Positions 1 to 19,029 of a stretch of 64,000 bases of DNA are shown in pieces. How positions within the stretch are numbered: position 1 is the stretch's first letter; the number at the start of each line of letters is the position of its first letter. The position numbers were made by a program, and so were the translations under genes. The stretch is taken from assembly GCA_020205615.1 (NCBI GenBank), contig CM035168.1, positions 122,907,573 through 122,971,572 of the forward strand. The letters are read 5' to 3'. This stretch comes from Panax quinquefolius. Its lineage: Eukaryota > Streptophyta > Magnoliopsida > Apiales > Araliaceae. The notes under the pieces are model-generated. The model was not told the DNA's origin and did not search any database. It was given only the letters and a program-made list of their open reading frames with translations.

Positions 1-1041
1 TGAGAGAGAGGAAAAGTAATTTATATAGAGTACGTACTTTATAGTGATATATAGTTGTATAAAATATATAAGTTCTTCAAGCTTTTTATCATCATTTTAT
101 TATATGTTACATTACTAAACTAAAAATTTATTAAAAGAATATAAATAAAAAATATTTTTTATTTGAAAAATAACTTGCTATTTTAAAATATATACGAAAC
201 AAGTATATATTATTTTTATTTGTAAATTTTGATACTAAGGCGAGTAATATTCAAATATTTGAATGGAAATCGATATATATTGCAAATGTTTATACTAATT
301 TTTTAATTCTTTGATTCACGTAAATAAGTATTGATGACAACTTTTGTAGATTTGGAATGAAAAACAATAATTCCAAACAAGCGTCGCATATGCATAAAGT
401 ATATATAATTCAAAGAAAAGTGAAACTTTAATTTTTGTATTAACGTCTTGAGTTTCTAAAGTTTTATTGGTATCCAAAAGTATCCAAATGTATTATGAAA
501 TAAGTAGAATAATATGAACGCTTTCAACATATATAAAATCTCATGCCACAATAATATAATAAGATTCTAGTTCATGAAAAAGAGGAGATGTTGTACACGT
601 GAAATTTAATTAACAATTAATATAAGTTCTGAAAATATATTAAGTATCTGAAAAGTCTATCACAGTTTTGATAAAAAGTTTATAAAAGTCTATTACTTAT
701 TTCATAGTCTATAAAAGTCATTTTAAAAAAGTCTTTAAAATTTTTGAAAGTCATTAAAATTTTATAAATTTTACAAAAGTATGTCACTTAATTTTTTTTT
801 TTAAATCTTAATTGAATACACCTCTATAAATAAAATAATAAAGATTTTGAATTCAACTCTTTATTTTGTTTGTTTCTTTTTGTATAACTTGACTTGAAGT
901 GAAAATGAGTTGTCCGGAGATAACGTGAGTGATCCACTCTCAAATGCTATACAGCCTTTTCTGGTCTAGTGAATATTCTTTTTGGCACCTATAATATCCT
1001 ATTTTACTGACTATGTCATAATTCATAAATTAACTTCTTTA
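1..1041. other. AT-rich intergenic DNA, no gene seen
   Basis: No reading frame or splice-site pattern resembling a gene is visible on either strand. Around 640-790 a short motif (tataaaagtc and variants) recurs several times in both orientations, which looks like the decayed end of a small TIR element, but I cannot define its limits. Confidence 0.6.
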
Positions 1042-1043
1042 AT

Positions 1044-1302
1044 ACTCTTTCCCTTCCAAATTAATTATTAAGTTTTGACTTTTTAAAGTCAAATTAACCA
1101 TTTTTAAAATTTATATTTTTACTATTTTTACTAAAATATAGGTGAAGAGATTATAACCAAAAAAAAGTATATACAATTTATTACTAATTCTAATTTTTAT
1201 AATTTTAGAAATATATTTATATATGCTTAATTATTAATTCTAAAAATAGTCAATTTGACTTTAAAAAGTCAAAACTGAACAATTAATTTGGGACGGAGGG
1301 AG
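1044..1302. mobile_element. Stowaway-type MITE
   Basis: A 259-bp AT-rich element lies between two TA dinucleotides (1042-1043 and 1303-1304). The right end reads gggacggagggag, the known Stowaway (Tc1/mariner MITE) terminus; the left end ctctttcccttcc is its imperfect inverted copy. Subterminal inverted segments also pair (ttgactttttaaagtcaa on the left, ttgactttaaaaagtcaa on the right). It has no coding capacity, as expected for a MITE. Confidence 0.85.
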
Positions 1303-1512
1303 TACGTGCTTTTTTCAGAACAATATGAATTACACCCAATACGTGATTATTTTATGGGTTATATTTATATATACAGAATAATATGTAGTATATTATTGTC
1401 TATAACGATAGTTTTTTTGGGTTATAGAATAAATCGACATAAAGGTAAGGAATAGTTATAGCGACAGTGAGCCATAAATGCGATCAAGCATTTTTTTTTC
1501 CTATTTTATAAT

Positions 1513-2114
1513 AGGCATGAATATAAATTAATACTCTGAACTCAGTTTGGAGATTGTCTTCTCAATTTTTTAAATTAGAAAATTAAATTTTTAATTTTTT
1601 TTTTCACTGTGGAATGTATTAAAAAGAATAAATATAAGACCATTATTAATTTTACTTTAAAAAATTGTCATTAAATTTACTTTAAAAATTAAATTTTCTA
1701 AAAAATTAATAATTTACCAGAAGGGTAAATTATTATTAAATTTACTTTAAAAATTAATAATGGTTTTATATTAAAATTATAATAATAATAATTTACTTTA
1801 AAATTAATAATGGTTCTATATTTACCTTTTTAAAAAAAATTAATTAATTAAATGTTAAAATGAAACTAAATTTTACACAAGTATTTTTTAGTCACGTGTC
1901 GCTGTCATGTTATCAATTTTTTGATGCGACACTATCAATTAGACGTAATCACAAAAAATTAACAGTTTAATCTCCTAATGGAAAAATTGGGAAGACAATC
2001 CTCAAATTGGGAATTTTTTTTTAAAATTTAATCCCTTAAATAAAAAAATTGAAAAAACAATCCCCAAAGTGAAAAAAATATTAAAAGTTTAGAGTATTAA
2101 TCCATATTTAGGCC
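1513..2114. mobile_element. TIR element (non-autonomous DNA transposon)
   Basis: The left end (aggcatgaatataaatta, then atactctgaact) and the reverse complement of the right end (aggcctaaatatggatta, then atactctaaact) match over about 30 bp. Inside them, further segments pair imperfectly (gagattgtcttctcaattttt against gggattgttttttcaattttt). The interior is AT-rich and non-coding and contains cacgtgtcgctgtcatg. A partial relative of the interior occurs at about 3120-3250. The superfamily is not clear because no target duplication could be fixed. Confidence 0.6.
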
Positions 2115-2521
2115 TTTCTATTATTACTTAATTTTTGGTCATTCAAATATTTATTTCAAGTGGGTATTTTAGTATTTTGTGAGTATATATGATTATTGAA
2201 AATGAAATTATAAATGTATCAAACACAATTTATAAATATTATCAATTTATATTATTGAAAATATACCTAAGATGACATTGTCTAATTTTTATTTTATTTT
2301 CTAATTATCTCTCATTCTTAAATTATCTATGCACAGTTAATTTGACACAAAAATTACATAAAAAAAATATTTACGAAACACAAAGATAATGTATGCCCAA
2401 TAGGACTAGTAATACTAGTAGTATTGATAAAAAGTGAAACATTGGAACAAAAGTGGGGGATGTTTTTAGCCATTCGGCCCATTTAGATGGCTCTCCGCAC
2501 CCAATGCAATTTAGGTACCGG

Positions 2522-2657
2522 ACCAATAACAAAAATAAAGCTCCATATTAAATACGACATCGCATTAGCGGAATTTTACATATTACCATTTACCAATAAC
2601 AAAAATAAAGGTCCATACTAAATACGACATCATTTTAGTGGAATTTTACATATTACG
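2522..2657. repeat. tandem duplication, about 70-bp unit, 2 copies
   Basis: Two adjacent copies start with accaataacaaaaataaag at 2522 and 2592 and both run to ggaattttacatatta, with a handful of substitutions between them. No function is apparent; it lies about 1.1 kb upstream of the RABE1 start. Confidence 0.85.
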
Positions 2658-2732
2658 ACGTAGAAATGGTGACAAATATGCTGGCAGGGTTGGTATAGTC
2701 CGATTAGAAGTGAGTATTCGTTATAATTGAAC

Positions 2733-2736
<4 letters not shown>

Positions 2737-2765
<29 letters not shown>
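2737..2765. repeat. (TA)n microsatellite
   Basis: An uninterrupted run of alternating T and A, followed about 40 bp later by a run of 13-14 G residues (2798-2810) at the left edge of the foldback element. Confidence 0.9.
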
Positions 2766-2768
<3 letters not shown>

Positions 2769-2804
2769 TATTACATTTCATTGAGAGTTCTTCTGCTGGG
2801 GGGG

Positions 2805-3106
2805 GGGGGGACATTTATTAGAGACATTTCTAGCAACTTTTTTTTTTTTTTGGGGTTTTTTTTGGAGTACCTCTTAAAAAATGTATAATATTTATTTTAA
2901 TTGAAATTTTTATAAAAAACAGTATTTTATGTGTAATTTGTTATATTTATTTTAACCCTGTTTCTTGTATGTATCCTGTATCCAATTTACAACTAAAACA
3001 CTGTTTTTTACAAAATTTCAGTTGAAATAAATAATATACATTTTTTAAGAGGTACTACAAAAAAAAAAAAAAATGTCGCTAGAAAATGTCCACAAAAAAT
3101 GTCCCC
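2805..3106. mobile_element. foldback / long-TIR MITE
   Basis: The left arm begins ggggacattta and includes gacatttctagcaac, a T-run and agtacctcttaaaaaatgta; the right arm read in reverse complement gives ggggacatttt, gacattttctagcgac, a T-run and agtacctcttaaaaaatgta, continuing through a paired aaaaaacagt segment. The arms are about 130 bp and leave only a short loop, so the sequence could fold into a nearly complete hairpin. There is no coding potential. The G-run makes the left boundary and any target duplication hard to fix. Confidence 0.8.
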
Positions 3107-3426
3107 TTAGAATTTTTGCTTAATTAATAGTGCCATGTCATTATATTTACTTTTAAAAAATAATAATGATCTTACATTTACCTTTTTTGGCACAGAAAAA
3201 ATGAGACGTAATTAGAAAAATTAAAAGTTTAATCTTTTAATTGAAAAAATTGAGAAAATAATATATAAAAATATATTATATTAACATTTATACAAATATT
3301 AATATTTATGCTTAAAATATACGTATATTATAATTTGAAACAGTAAATTTTAATATTTTCACAAAGGTTTTCACAGACGATGTCTCGTGACCATACTCTA
3401 ATTTTACTCTTTACAATTTAATCCGA

Positions 3427-3692
3427 GAGAGTTAGTTCTTCCTCCTCTTTTTTTTTTTTATCTTTACATTTTTATTAGATCCCTCTACCTATCTTTTCTC
3501 CGATCAGGTAAACTATCTGTTTACATAGCCATTTTTTTTATGTACTTATTACTTTAGTCTTCTTTTCAAAAATTTAAAAACTTCGATATTTTTGTTCCAT
3601 TCTCTGTTCATTGCTTATTATTTACCAGAGAAGGACGACCGGTTTCTAGGGTTTCTTATTCTCCACTTTCCATCCAGTAGATTTATTTATAA
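3427..3692 (+). promoter_or_regulatory. RABE1 5' leader / core promoter region with telo-box
   Basis: This stretch just upstream of the ATG has T-rich and CT-rich tracts typical of plant 5' leaders. TAGGGTTT at 3647-3654 matches the plant telo-box (reverse AAACCCTA), a motif common near the start of housekeeping and translation genes. A cag|gtaaac at about 3507 and a tttaccag|agaagg at about 3628 would allow a 5'-UTR intron, but only transcript data could show it. Confidence 0.45.
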
Positions 3693-10118
<6,426 letters not shown>

Positions 10119-10590
10119 GGCCTTGAAACTAGAATTGGAAGGCTAAATACCATTTCATTATGGAATTATAATCTTGTTATGTAAGCGTGGCTGTCGCCGC
10201 TGTTTGTATTGATCCATCCCACTATCATTATTTTCATTTACTAAATTGTGTTTGAATGGTAGTTCTTATTTTGACAAATCAATCAATATAAAAGTTTCCC
10301 TTTTCTAGTTCATACTAGTTTGTAGTACTTTTCTTGCAATTGCAGCAATAAAGTTTAGTGCGGCGTTCTCTCTTGAAGTACCTTCTTATGACTCACTTAT
10401 TGGCAAACCGATATGACTGCTCATCTGCCCTTTCTGTCGCTTTCCACGCATTTGGGATAAGTTTACTGCTTTCAATGATATGGCAATATATCACGGATTT
10501 GTGTCGCAGCATCTTCAATGTGTCTTTGATAGGCTGGCTTCAACTAATTTTTTTTTTCATTGCATTAAAAATTTGAAATTTTCTTAGTCT
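10119..10590 (+). other. RABE1 3' UTR with poly(A) signal
   Basis: T-rich sequence follows the TAA. A canonical AATAAA lies at 10347-10352, about 230 bp after the stop, in a context (TTTGTAGTACTTTT before it) typical of plant 3' ends. The exact cleavage site cannot be read from sequence. Confidence 0.5.
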
Positions 10591-12386
10591 GGATATTAAA
10601 GTAAACCTTGAAAGTTTTAGGAAAATAGCATTAGGTGATTATGATTACTGAATTTGTTACAGCTTTAATCCTTTTTCGCCCTTTCTTTTTGTAGAGAGAG
10701 CGTACTCTTCCCGAAATATACCGTGTTTGGCGTGCTTGTAACTGCTTCACCACTGGAAAAAAAAAAATACTACTATGAGGAGAAAATAAGTCGGATGAAT
10801 ACAATAATTAATTTCAAAATTTGTTAAAAACACTAATACACGTGGTACTGAGGTCTCCAAGGGATGGTTTATCACTAATCTCTATCTATCTTTGATGTTT
10901 AGGCTGGCATTGCCGGCAGAGTGGGGGATATCTAATTGGAGGCAAAAGTAATTGACGCCACTATGAAAAGCACAATCCCAAAATTGGATTTTGCGCAGAG
11001 GCATTTTGATTTGTTCTCAATAACATAATTTTAATTATTACGTCTGGGACAAGAAACAAATCCGCCAAAAAATAGAAAAAAGAAAAAAGAAAAAAAAATC
11101 TTTTATCCAAAGAGAATATTTATGTGCACCGAGAACTTTCAACAAACTCCAATTGTAAATAAGGACGTTTCCTTTTTTGAGATCTTTTTAGAGAAAACGA
11201 ACAATGTTTTCAAACATTATTTCATAGGTGAGATAGAAAGGAAAAGGTAAAGAAAAGAAAATAAAACTTGTCTAAAACATTTTGCCCTTATTAGTCGTTA
11301 GCACTACACAGAATGAGTGAAGAGTGTGATTCATTAGAAGTTCACCTTCCATGTATGATTGATTTTTTCCTTCTTCTTCTTCTTCCAGAATTCTAATTAT
11401 ATTCAATTCAATGAATTCTTACTGTTACTAAAAAGAAGCAACTACAACTTTAGATAGATTCGCTGCCAAACCATTACAAATTGTCTATGAGAATCCATGC
11501 CATCCCATGCCCTTTTGATATATTTTCATTCAGATATCGGGGATGAATCTGCAAAGAATAAACATAAGGTAGTTGAAGCTGACACCAAAATTTTAAGATG
11601 TCTGTCTGTCTGTCTCTTGCTAAAATAACCAAAATAAAAAGACAACTACTTTTCTTTTTTCTTAATTTTACTGATGTGGGTGCTCTTTCTGTTGCAAAAT
11701 AAAAATAAAAATAAAATAAAATTCCAATTACACAGTCGGCCCTCCACTAAATAATTCTCAAACTTTTAAAGAGCCAATCTCTTTTGAAAGTTCAAAGATT
11801 CATATTATCAAAACTATAAGTGGGGCAAGTAGAGTTGGTAAAGCTCCAAACCAGGTTAATGCAAATAGAAAATAGAGAAGAATTTTTTTTTTTAAAAAAA
11901 AAAAAGAGAGAAGAAAATAGAGATATGGATTCCATTGTGCTATACATGTATCTTCTTCTTATCTAGAGCATATCAGCGAAACTACGTAAGTATCCTAAGT
12001 TTCCATATTATACTAAGAAACTAAATCCAGTAGCTCCGTCCGTACAAAGGTTTCCCAATAATGCAACACCATACTGACGACAACATCCACCATGCAAAAA
12101 GATCGATGCACTAAATAAAATAAAATAAATAAATAAATAGAGAGTAGTCAAGAAACAATTCTAGTGTTCAATCCCTTTTTCAAGTATGGGGGCGGGCCTT
12201 CATTTTGGCTGCTTTATTTTCCAGACAAGCGCACAAACAGAAAGTTGAAAATGTACACAAACCCATGCAATTCCACACAACAGAAAGTAGTGCATTATTG
12301 GGTAATTTCTGAGTTTTACGTACCCACAAACACGTAATTGTAGCACAAAGTAGGTGATATCAATGGCCATAACATATACTATATTA
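10591..12386. other. intergenic DNA, no gene seen
   Basis: No coding signal was found on either strand. It holds simple-sequence patches: A-rich tracts near 11070-11100 and 11885-11915, a ctgtctgtctgtctc run near 11600, ttcttcttcttc near 11375, and aaataaaataaataaat near 12115. Confidence 0.6.
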
Positions 12387-12425
12387 CTTCCATTTATAAT
12401 TTTTAAAATTAATTAAAAACATTTT

Positions 12426-13030
12426 GTCGGTTCATTGGATATTTAACCCATTAGATCATTTAATATCTATTACTTTGACTTGTAATGATGTAAAAAAAAG
12501 CATTGAGCTTTGAAAGTCACCTAACTGCACATATATTGCATTAATGTGGATGGGATTATAACCCATTAGATCATTTAATATCTATTACTTTGACTTGTAA
12601 TGATGAAAAAGTGAGTAAGACACGCCATGCATTAATGTGGATGGGATTATAGCCGTGGCGGATCACGATGGGATCGTAGTGTAGGAGTAGGCGGCGGAGA
12701 ACCATCGAGATGGCACGTGGGCCGAGTAAAGTGGGTACGACCGCAAAAGAAAAGTATAACCTATCAACTAAGTCTTCACAAGCAGTGCGTTCTCATACAC
12801 ATTCTCATTCATATTCACACACACACACTGCTGAGGATTATTATCTCTCTCGATACACTAGACATTACATCCTCCATTGTTAACCTTGTGTGAACGCATA
12901 TATTGACTCTCGCTTTGAGCTATCCCCGTGATCCGGTAGTCGAAGCTTGTGGTGTTTATCGTGTTTCTTGTCTGCGAGGATCGAGGCGTCTTACGTGATT
13001 GGGACGTTGGAGAAGATCTTGGCGTTAACA
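12426..13030 (+). repeat. 5' LTR of Tat-like element (rearranged)
   Basis: It ends ggagaagatcttggcgttaaca, matching the 3' LTR end. It starts at cggttcattgg, so about the first 145 bp found in the 3' LTR are missing. It also contains two copies of taacccattagatcatttaa followed by tatctattactttgacttg (from about 12445 and 12559) where the 3' LTR has one. Confidence 0.8.
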
Positions 13031-13050
13031 TTGGGCGCTAGAAGGAGGGG
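13031..13050 (+). other. primer-binding-site-like sequence
   Basis: Immediately after the LTR terminus comes ttgggcgctagaaggagggg. This is the expected place and general form of a tRNA primer-binding site (TGGCGC-type), but I cannot assign the tRNA with confidence. Confidence 0.5.
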
Positions 13051-15940
13051 GTGAGTTCTAGTGTCATTGAAATTTTCAATCTGATCATTTAATCTACTTG
13101 GAAGGCGATGAGGAGTAGAGATGAGTGCGCCGGAAAAGGCGGCGATGGCGATTAGCTTCGTCATTTTGCCTCGTGTTTGATAAAAAGGATCGTCAGGTCT
13201 TCTAAAAGTGCTCACGAGCACGGCCTCTAAGCATAATTCGAGGAGATCTCGTCAGAAGATCCGTGGTGGGGCAGAGACGGAGGTTGGTTTTCGATGCGGA
13301 TAAGGAGGCGTGATCATGGTGAAGGCGGGCGGAAGGCTCGCGACCAAGACTCATCAGCAGAAGTGGTCGGGAGGGACGAGGCGCCAAGTTGGCGAGGATG
13401 GCGGAGGCGAAGCAGATAAAGCCTTGGAGGTTACATTAAAGCGAGAGAAGATATAGCCGAACAGATGCTTGGTGGCGGAGTTAAGGGATGAAACATCTAG
13501 CCGTATTCGGTCAGAAAGCGGAGTAAGCATAAGGAGATGCGGCGAGAGGGTAAAGCGGAGCATTCTACACGTGTGTCAGGGATCGTTCTCACGGTAGGAG
13601 GAGATCGAGGCGAGAACTCCGTGGCCTCGAAGAAGCTTTGGTGGTCGTTAGTTCTCGACATCGAGGCGACGACGGCGAAGAAGCGGTCGAGGGAGATCGT
13701 GCGAAACGAAGAAGAAGAGCATCGGCGTGAATATTCTCATCGTGAGGATAGAATTATGCTGCAGAAGTAGATCAGGAAGCCCCACGAGGCGATGGGATCG
13801 GCGGGGAGAGATCGATCCACTCGAGGCGGAATGTCGTTCGGGAGAAAGAGGTCTCCTCATGGCCGAAGGTGTTGATTTTTAGTAAAGGAGTTGAAAAGAG
13901 CTCAAAGCGGTTAATTTGAGGTTCAGCGGTGAAGGACACTCCGGAAAGAAGGCATCCCTTTTTCCTCGGATATTCTCGGAGAGAAAGCGGATGTCACCAA
14001 GAAGTTGCCTCGTATGGAGATTACGATGGGTCAGGGGACCACTTACGACCCATGCTTGAGGCGTTCGGCCGGCTCGTGGATTATTATGATTTCAACGATC
14101 TTTGAAGTGCCACACATTTATTACGACATTGAGGAAAGATGCGAGGCGGTGGATGGGGACTTTCTTGAAGTCGATTCAATTTCCTCTTGGGTAGAGCTTT
14201 GTGATAAGTTCCATTGCCGCTTTGGGAAGCAACCAGAAGGAGAGGAAGCCATTTGGCTCATTAGCACTGGTCCGGCGAGTTCACCAAGCGAGTCCTTGGG
14301 TTGATATGTGAAGAGGTTCGGAGAAAGCGGTTGGTCGGTGTCGGACCTCGATGATCTCGGTAGTAGGTTTGTTTGAGAATGGGCTAGATCTGGTAAAAGT
14401 CAGAAGTTGGTGAAGAAATTGATGTTGACCATCAGAAGAACTGGCGAAGCTTTTGACAAAGCGAAAGATATATTGTTGTAGAGGAGGCTATGAATACTTT
14501 GAAAGCGTCCTTCTTCGGACCGGTTAAAGGATGCGAGATGACCTAAGGCGAGGAGGCGATCGGAGAAAGGGGGAGGATATAATGATCGGCGGAGGCGATT
14601 CGAAGAAGTTTGATAACTCGTGGCGGACGGAGGGTAGTCGACCACTGCGTCGCCTCGAAGGTGAATAAGGTTTACACAAAATTTGAACACGGATAGGTCG
14701 GTGATCTTGGACGGATCGGGGAACCGGCCATTTCTATGAGCGCCTCGTGACCACATCGAGCGAGGCGAGGCAATACCCCGAAAATATTGTGGCTATCATC
14801 AAGCCATTTGGTCGCGATACTAATGAATGTTGCGATTTGAAAGATTTCGTAGAGAGGAAGATTCAAAATGGTTTCTTTGGTTGATCGTGGGCGGGAGGGA
14901 CCAACAAGGTCGACAAAATCTTGATCGTCTTTATTCGAATTATTGAGACGGTCCTACCCACTCAAAGTATTCGATTACCTGCTTGAAAGCACGTCGTTGA
15001 TGTAATAGCCGTGAACAATGGGGAAAGTTGGTAGGGAAGAAGAGGAGAGGATACGGATTTGATTCGTATAAAGTGGCGGGTGCTCCCAGAAGGCCAATGA
15101 GACCTTTTCGAGGGGGCTATTATTTCTTTCACCGTCTGATTATCCTTGAACTATCGAGCGCGTGAGGCGTTGGTGATCCTGTGCCTTGAGTGGGTTCGAT
15201 AGATGTGAAGCGCGTGATGATGAGGCAGCGGGTCTTACTGTAGACATCTTATATGCCCGTGCTTATCGGAGGATGCATCTTGATGGGCGGAAGATGGAGG
15301 TCGGACGAGGAGGCTCCTTTATATGGCTTTATGACGATCCGGTCAAAGTTGCGAGCCTTTATCGAGCTCCAGTGATCTTGACACGGCTCCTCGGCGGTAG
15401 AAATAATGTGTAAATTTTATGTTGTGCATGTAGATTAAACACTGCGCCGTATTGGGAAGCCTACTTGTGACTCTCAGCGGTGACTTCCATCCCTCACTTC
15501 AAAATCAAGTTCCCCACGGCACATGGAGTCGGAGAAGTGGCGGGGACTTAGATCTGGCTTCGACGATGTTATAGAAATGCGGTTATTTCTTGGGGTGGGA
15601 ATTCGACAAACGAAACAAACCATGGCAATTGAGATCGAGCCCTTCACTTTGAAAGCGGCTCGGAGCCATTGGTAATTCTGCTGGGAGAAAGCGGAAGAGA
15701 TCGAGCTAGTCCTTGGAAAGCGAGAGAAGGCGGTAAAGATTGGTTGGTGCGCGAGAACCTCTTGGACAAACCTCATGGAGCTCCTTGCTGCTATCACGGA
15801 CATTTTGCATGGGAACCCACGGGGCGTACAGAGTCGGTAGAAAAAAATAGTGAAACACAGACTAGATGTAGATCCTTTGAAGAAGAAGCGATTCGGCGAG
15901 AAAAGGCGGATTTTTTGCACAGGCGACGAAGATCATTGAT
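13051..15940 (+). pseudogene. gag region remnant of Tat-like element
   Basis: GC-richer than the surroundings and full of stops in every frame. A clear retrotransposon Gag fragment is visible near 14170-14260, with SISSWVELCDKFH followed by RFG. In other frames downstream come ENGL at about 14377 and a KLVKKLM-AFDKAKDI pattern at about 14400-14475, the usual order in plant gypsy Gag. Frame changes every few tens of codons, so it cannot make protein. Confidence 0.7.
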
Positions 15941-16560
15941 GAGGAGATTGCAAAAGTTGCATTGGCTCTTGACTTCATCTATGAAATTGATTACGGAGTG
16001 GATGGCGAATGTGGTGTTGGTGCGAAGCGAGAATGGAAAATGGCGAGTTTGCATCGACTACCGTCTGAATAAAGCTTGTCAGAAAGACTTTTATCCTTTG
16101 CCCCATATTGACCCGACTCATCGATGCCACTTGGGGTATGCATTTACTAAGCTTTATGGATGCTTTTTTGGGTTATCACCAAATATCCATATGCAAGAAG
16201 GATGTCGAAGAAGGCATTCATTCATTACACAGATTCGATTGTCGCTTACAAGAAGATGACCTTTGGCCTTATAAATCTTTGGAGCCACTTACGAGAGAAT
16301 GATGAACCGTCTTGACGGTAACTAGGGAGAAACATGGAGGTCTATGTAGATGACATGATCGTGAAGAGCATGCGAGTTGAAACATTTAGACGATCGGAGA
16401 GTGCTTCGGTGTCGTCGTCATCATCAGTTGAGGCTCAATCGGCCAAATGCACCCGCCGGGCTCGGTGCGGGGAAGTTTACAGGATATCTGGTCGGTCGGA
16501 GGGCATTGAAGCCAATCAGGAGAAGATCGGGCCATTCTTGACATGAAGACTCCTCGGTCG
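15941..16560 (+). pseudogene. reverse transcriptase remnant
   Basis: Recognisable pieces: WMANVVLV then NGKWRVCIDYRLNKAC and DFYPLPHID (about 16000-16110), then, after frame shifts, the active-site box MEVYVDDMIVKSM at 16334-16372 (catalytic YVDD). The segment after it carries NPAKC-like and EANPEK-like motifs in which single bases are lost or altered (16437-16444 and 16513-16518). Confidence 0.85.
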
Positions 16561-16740
16561 TTCAAAGGCGTCAACGTCTGGTGGCGGGATGCGACTACGA
16601 GGAGGTTTATGTCGAAGTCTGCGGAGAGGTGCCTTCCTTTCTTTGATACACTAAAAGGCCAGAAGAATGCAAAGGCGTTTCGATGAATTGCTTAGAATCT
16701 GAAAGCGCCTTCGGGGAATAAAGACATATCTATCTTGGCT

Positions 16741-17110
16741 CCTTTATTGATGAAAGCTTGCCTTGTGAGAGACCTTATATTTATACCTTGCGGCAAGTTC
16801 GTTGGCGGTTGGGGCGATCTTGGTTTGGGAGGTCGGTGGGAAGCGACATCCGATCTATTATATGTCGATCGCGTCTACGAGATCTTTGAAACCAGTGCCG
16901 AACATTGAAAAGTTTGCTTTTGCTTTGATAAATGCTAGTAGAAAGCTTGACAATATTTTCAAGGTCGGCTCTGGTCGTTTACGGATCGACCATTGAAGAA
17001 GGTGATGAGCAAGCCCGGAGGTTTGGGGAGACTAGCGGCATGGACTATGGAGTTGTCCCAATTTTTCATTGAGTATCATCCCGAACCATTATCGAAAAGT
17101 CGGGCCTTGG
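16741..17110 (+). pseudogene. RNase H remnant
   Basis: The frame at 16802-16996 encodes VGAILVWEVGGKRHPIYYMS and NIEKFAFALINASRKL, the standard RNase H pattern of plant gypsy elements. A downstream piece in another frame (IEYHPE at about 17070) continues the domain. Interrupted by stops. Confidence 0.75.
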
Positions 17111-17849
17111 GGCGATTTTATGGTGGAGTGCTCGTTTCGCAAAGCGAGATCTTGAAGCTTGCCCGAAGTTGAGAGACGTCCGATCAGTTATTGCGGTTCT
17201 TGACGGGGACGAGAATCGCATGGGCGTTTTGTCTGTGAGATGGATCTCTCTGATGTTTATTAGTGAAATTTGGTATTATCTTAGCGAGTCGGGAGGATTC
17301 AAAGTCACGTGAGCCATGATTCGGGTTTAAAGCGACGAACAATGAAATAAGTATGAAGCGGTGTTGGCGGTGTTCGATTGGCAAAAAAGTCTACAGAGGT
17401 CGAAGGCGATCATTCTGATGACTCTCGGTTGGTCGTCAAACAAGCAGCGTCGGGAGATTATGAAGCTCGTGGGACGGGATGATCAAATATCTGGCGAATT
17501 AAAAGGCAAACTTGATACTTTGTTTCTTATGAGTTTACGGGCATAGGCGTACTTGATAACTCCATTGCCGATGCCACTGTCGAAGCTCGCCACCCACAGA
17601 TCTGAGATGTTTTCAATGGATCGGTTTATTTGGAAGTTTTGCGGCGGTAGAGTGTTGGCGTGAAGCGGTGATGTGTATTGAAGCGATCTAATTCTTTGGA
17701 TGACTCCTACATCGAATATTTGGCGGATGGCGTCCTTCCCCGGATCGAGATCTTTGTGCAAAGAAGATCAAGTACAAAAGTGCCGACTTCGTTCTTATTG
17801 ATGGGGATCTTTATCGAAGGGCATTTTCGTCACCATTATTGAAGTGTCG

Positions 17850-18600
17850 GTTAAAATTCTGAAGGTGAGTATGCCGCCGGGAAGTTCATGAAGGCATTTG
17901 CGGTGATCATATGGTATGCTAAGTCATTAGCATACAAAGTTCTTTGACAAAAGGGTACTCTTGCCAGCGATCTTGAGGAAGCTAGAGTATGTAAAGAAGT
18001 GTGAGAAGTGTCATTTCAGCGGTCAGATCCCCATCGACCACGGAAGAGCTATACTCGATTCTATCTCTCTATACCCTTTCTTTTCATTGGGGGTTGATAT
18101 CTTTGGGTCCATTCTTAGAAAGCTAAGGGACGAAGTCGACCGTAATAGTTCTTTATTGATTACATGACCAAGTGGGTAGAGGCGAAGCCACTTGGTTGAT
18201 AACAGAGCGAGGAATGTTTGAAGTTCATGAAAAAGTTAAAGTAATATTTAAGCGGAATTCCCAAAGTGGTGATATCGGATGATGGGCCTTGATTCGTGGG
18301 ATCAAAATTTGAAGGATTTTTACGAATTTGGGGGTTGACCAAGAAGACTTTGGTGGCTCATCCACGGTCGAATGGGCAAGTCGAGGTGACCAGCGGATGA
18401 CTGCTTTGAGCGGGATCAAGCCTTGGTGGATGAAGCTAAAGGAAGATGGCGGAAGAAGCGCTTTCGGCGTCTTTGTGGAAACTACCGGACTACACCGAGG
18501 GACCACCACGAGGATTCACCCTTTCGATTGGCTATAATGCGATGCCTTAGTCGGTCGAAATCGGATCTCAAGTCTTGGTCGGTCGATTCAAAGAGATCTC
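17850..18600 (+). pseudogene. integrase remnant
   Basis: The zinc-binding finger appears as YVKKCEKC with H later (about 17985-18040), then LGVDIFG (about 18090), KWVEAKPLG (about 18170-18195), GIPKVVISDDGP (about 18255-18290; the catalytic D is present) and HPRSNGQVEVT (about 18360-18395; the residue normally Glu is in the GQVEV block). NYRTTPRD and SPFRLA follow. Frames change between the pieces. Confidence 0.8.
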
Positions 18601-19029
18601 TGATGATGACAAAGGATTTGAAGGCTGACTTGGATCTGCTAGAAGAAGTCGGAGAGGTAGCTTTGCTCAAATTGGTACGCTTATCAGCGAAGAGTAGCCA
18701 AGCATTACAACAAAGGGTCAAACTTTGTGATTGAAGTAGGAGACTTAGATCCTCGGAGAAAGCCAAAAAGCATCTACGCCTCAAAACACAGGAAAGTTAA
18801 TCTTGCGAAGGCGGGGAAGAAGTAGTATGAGGTGATCGAAGTACCAAAGCCGGGGACTTATCGTTTAAAAGCATTAGATGGATCGAGATCAAGAACACTT
18901 GGCATGCATGCGGCGGGCTTGAAAATATTTCGATGAATGTCGAGTCGGTTTACGAGAAGTGCATGCGTGATTGTTCACCATCTATAAAAGTTCACTTTTC
19001 TGGTGATCCTCTTCTTATTTGTCCTAAGT

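Noticed and set aside
13537..15920. Numerous 60-150 aa ORFs on both strands
   Set aside because: They are fragments or shadows within the broken gag region of the Tat-like element, not separate genes.
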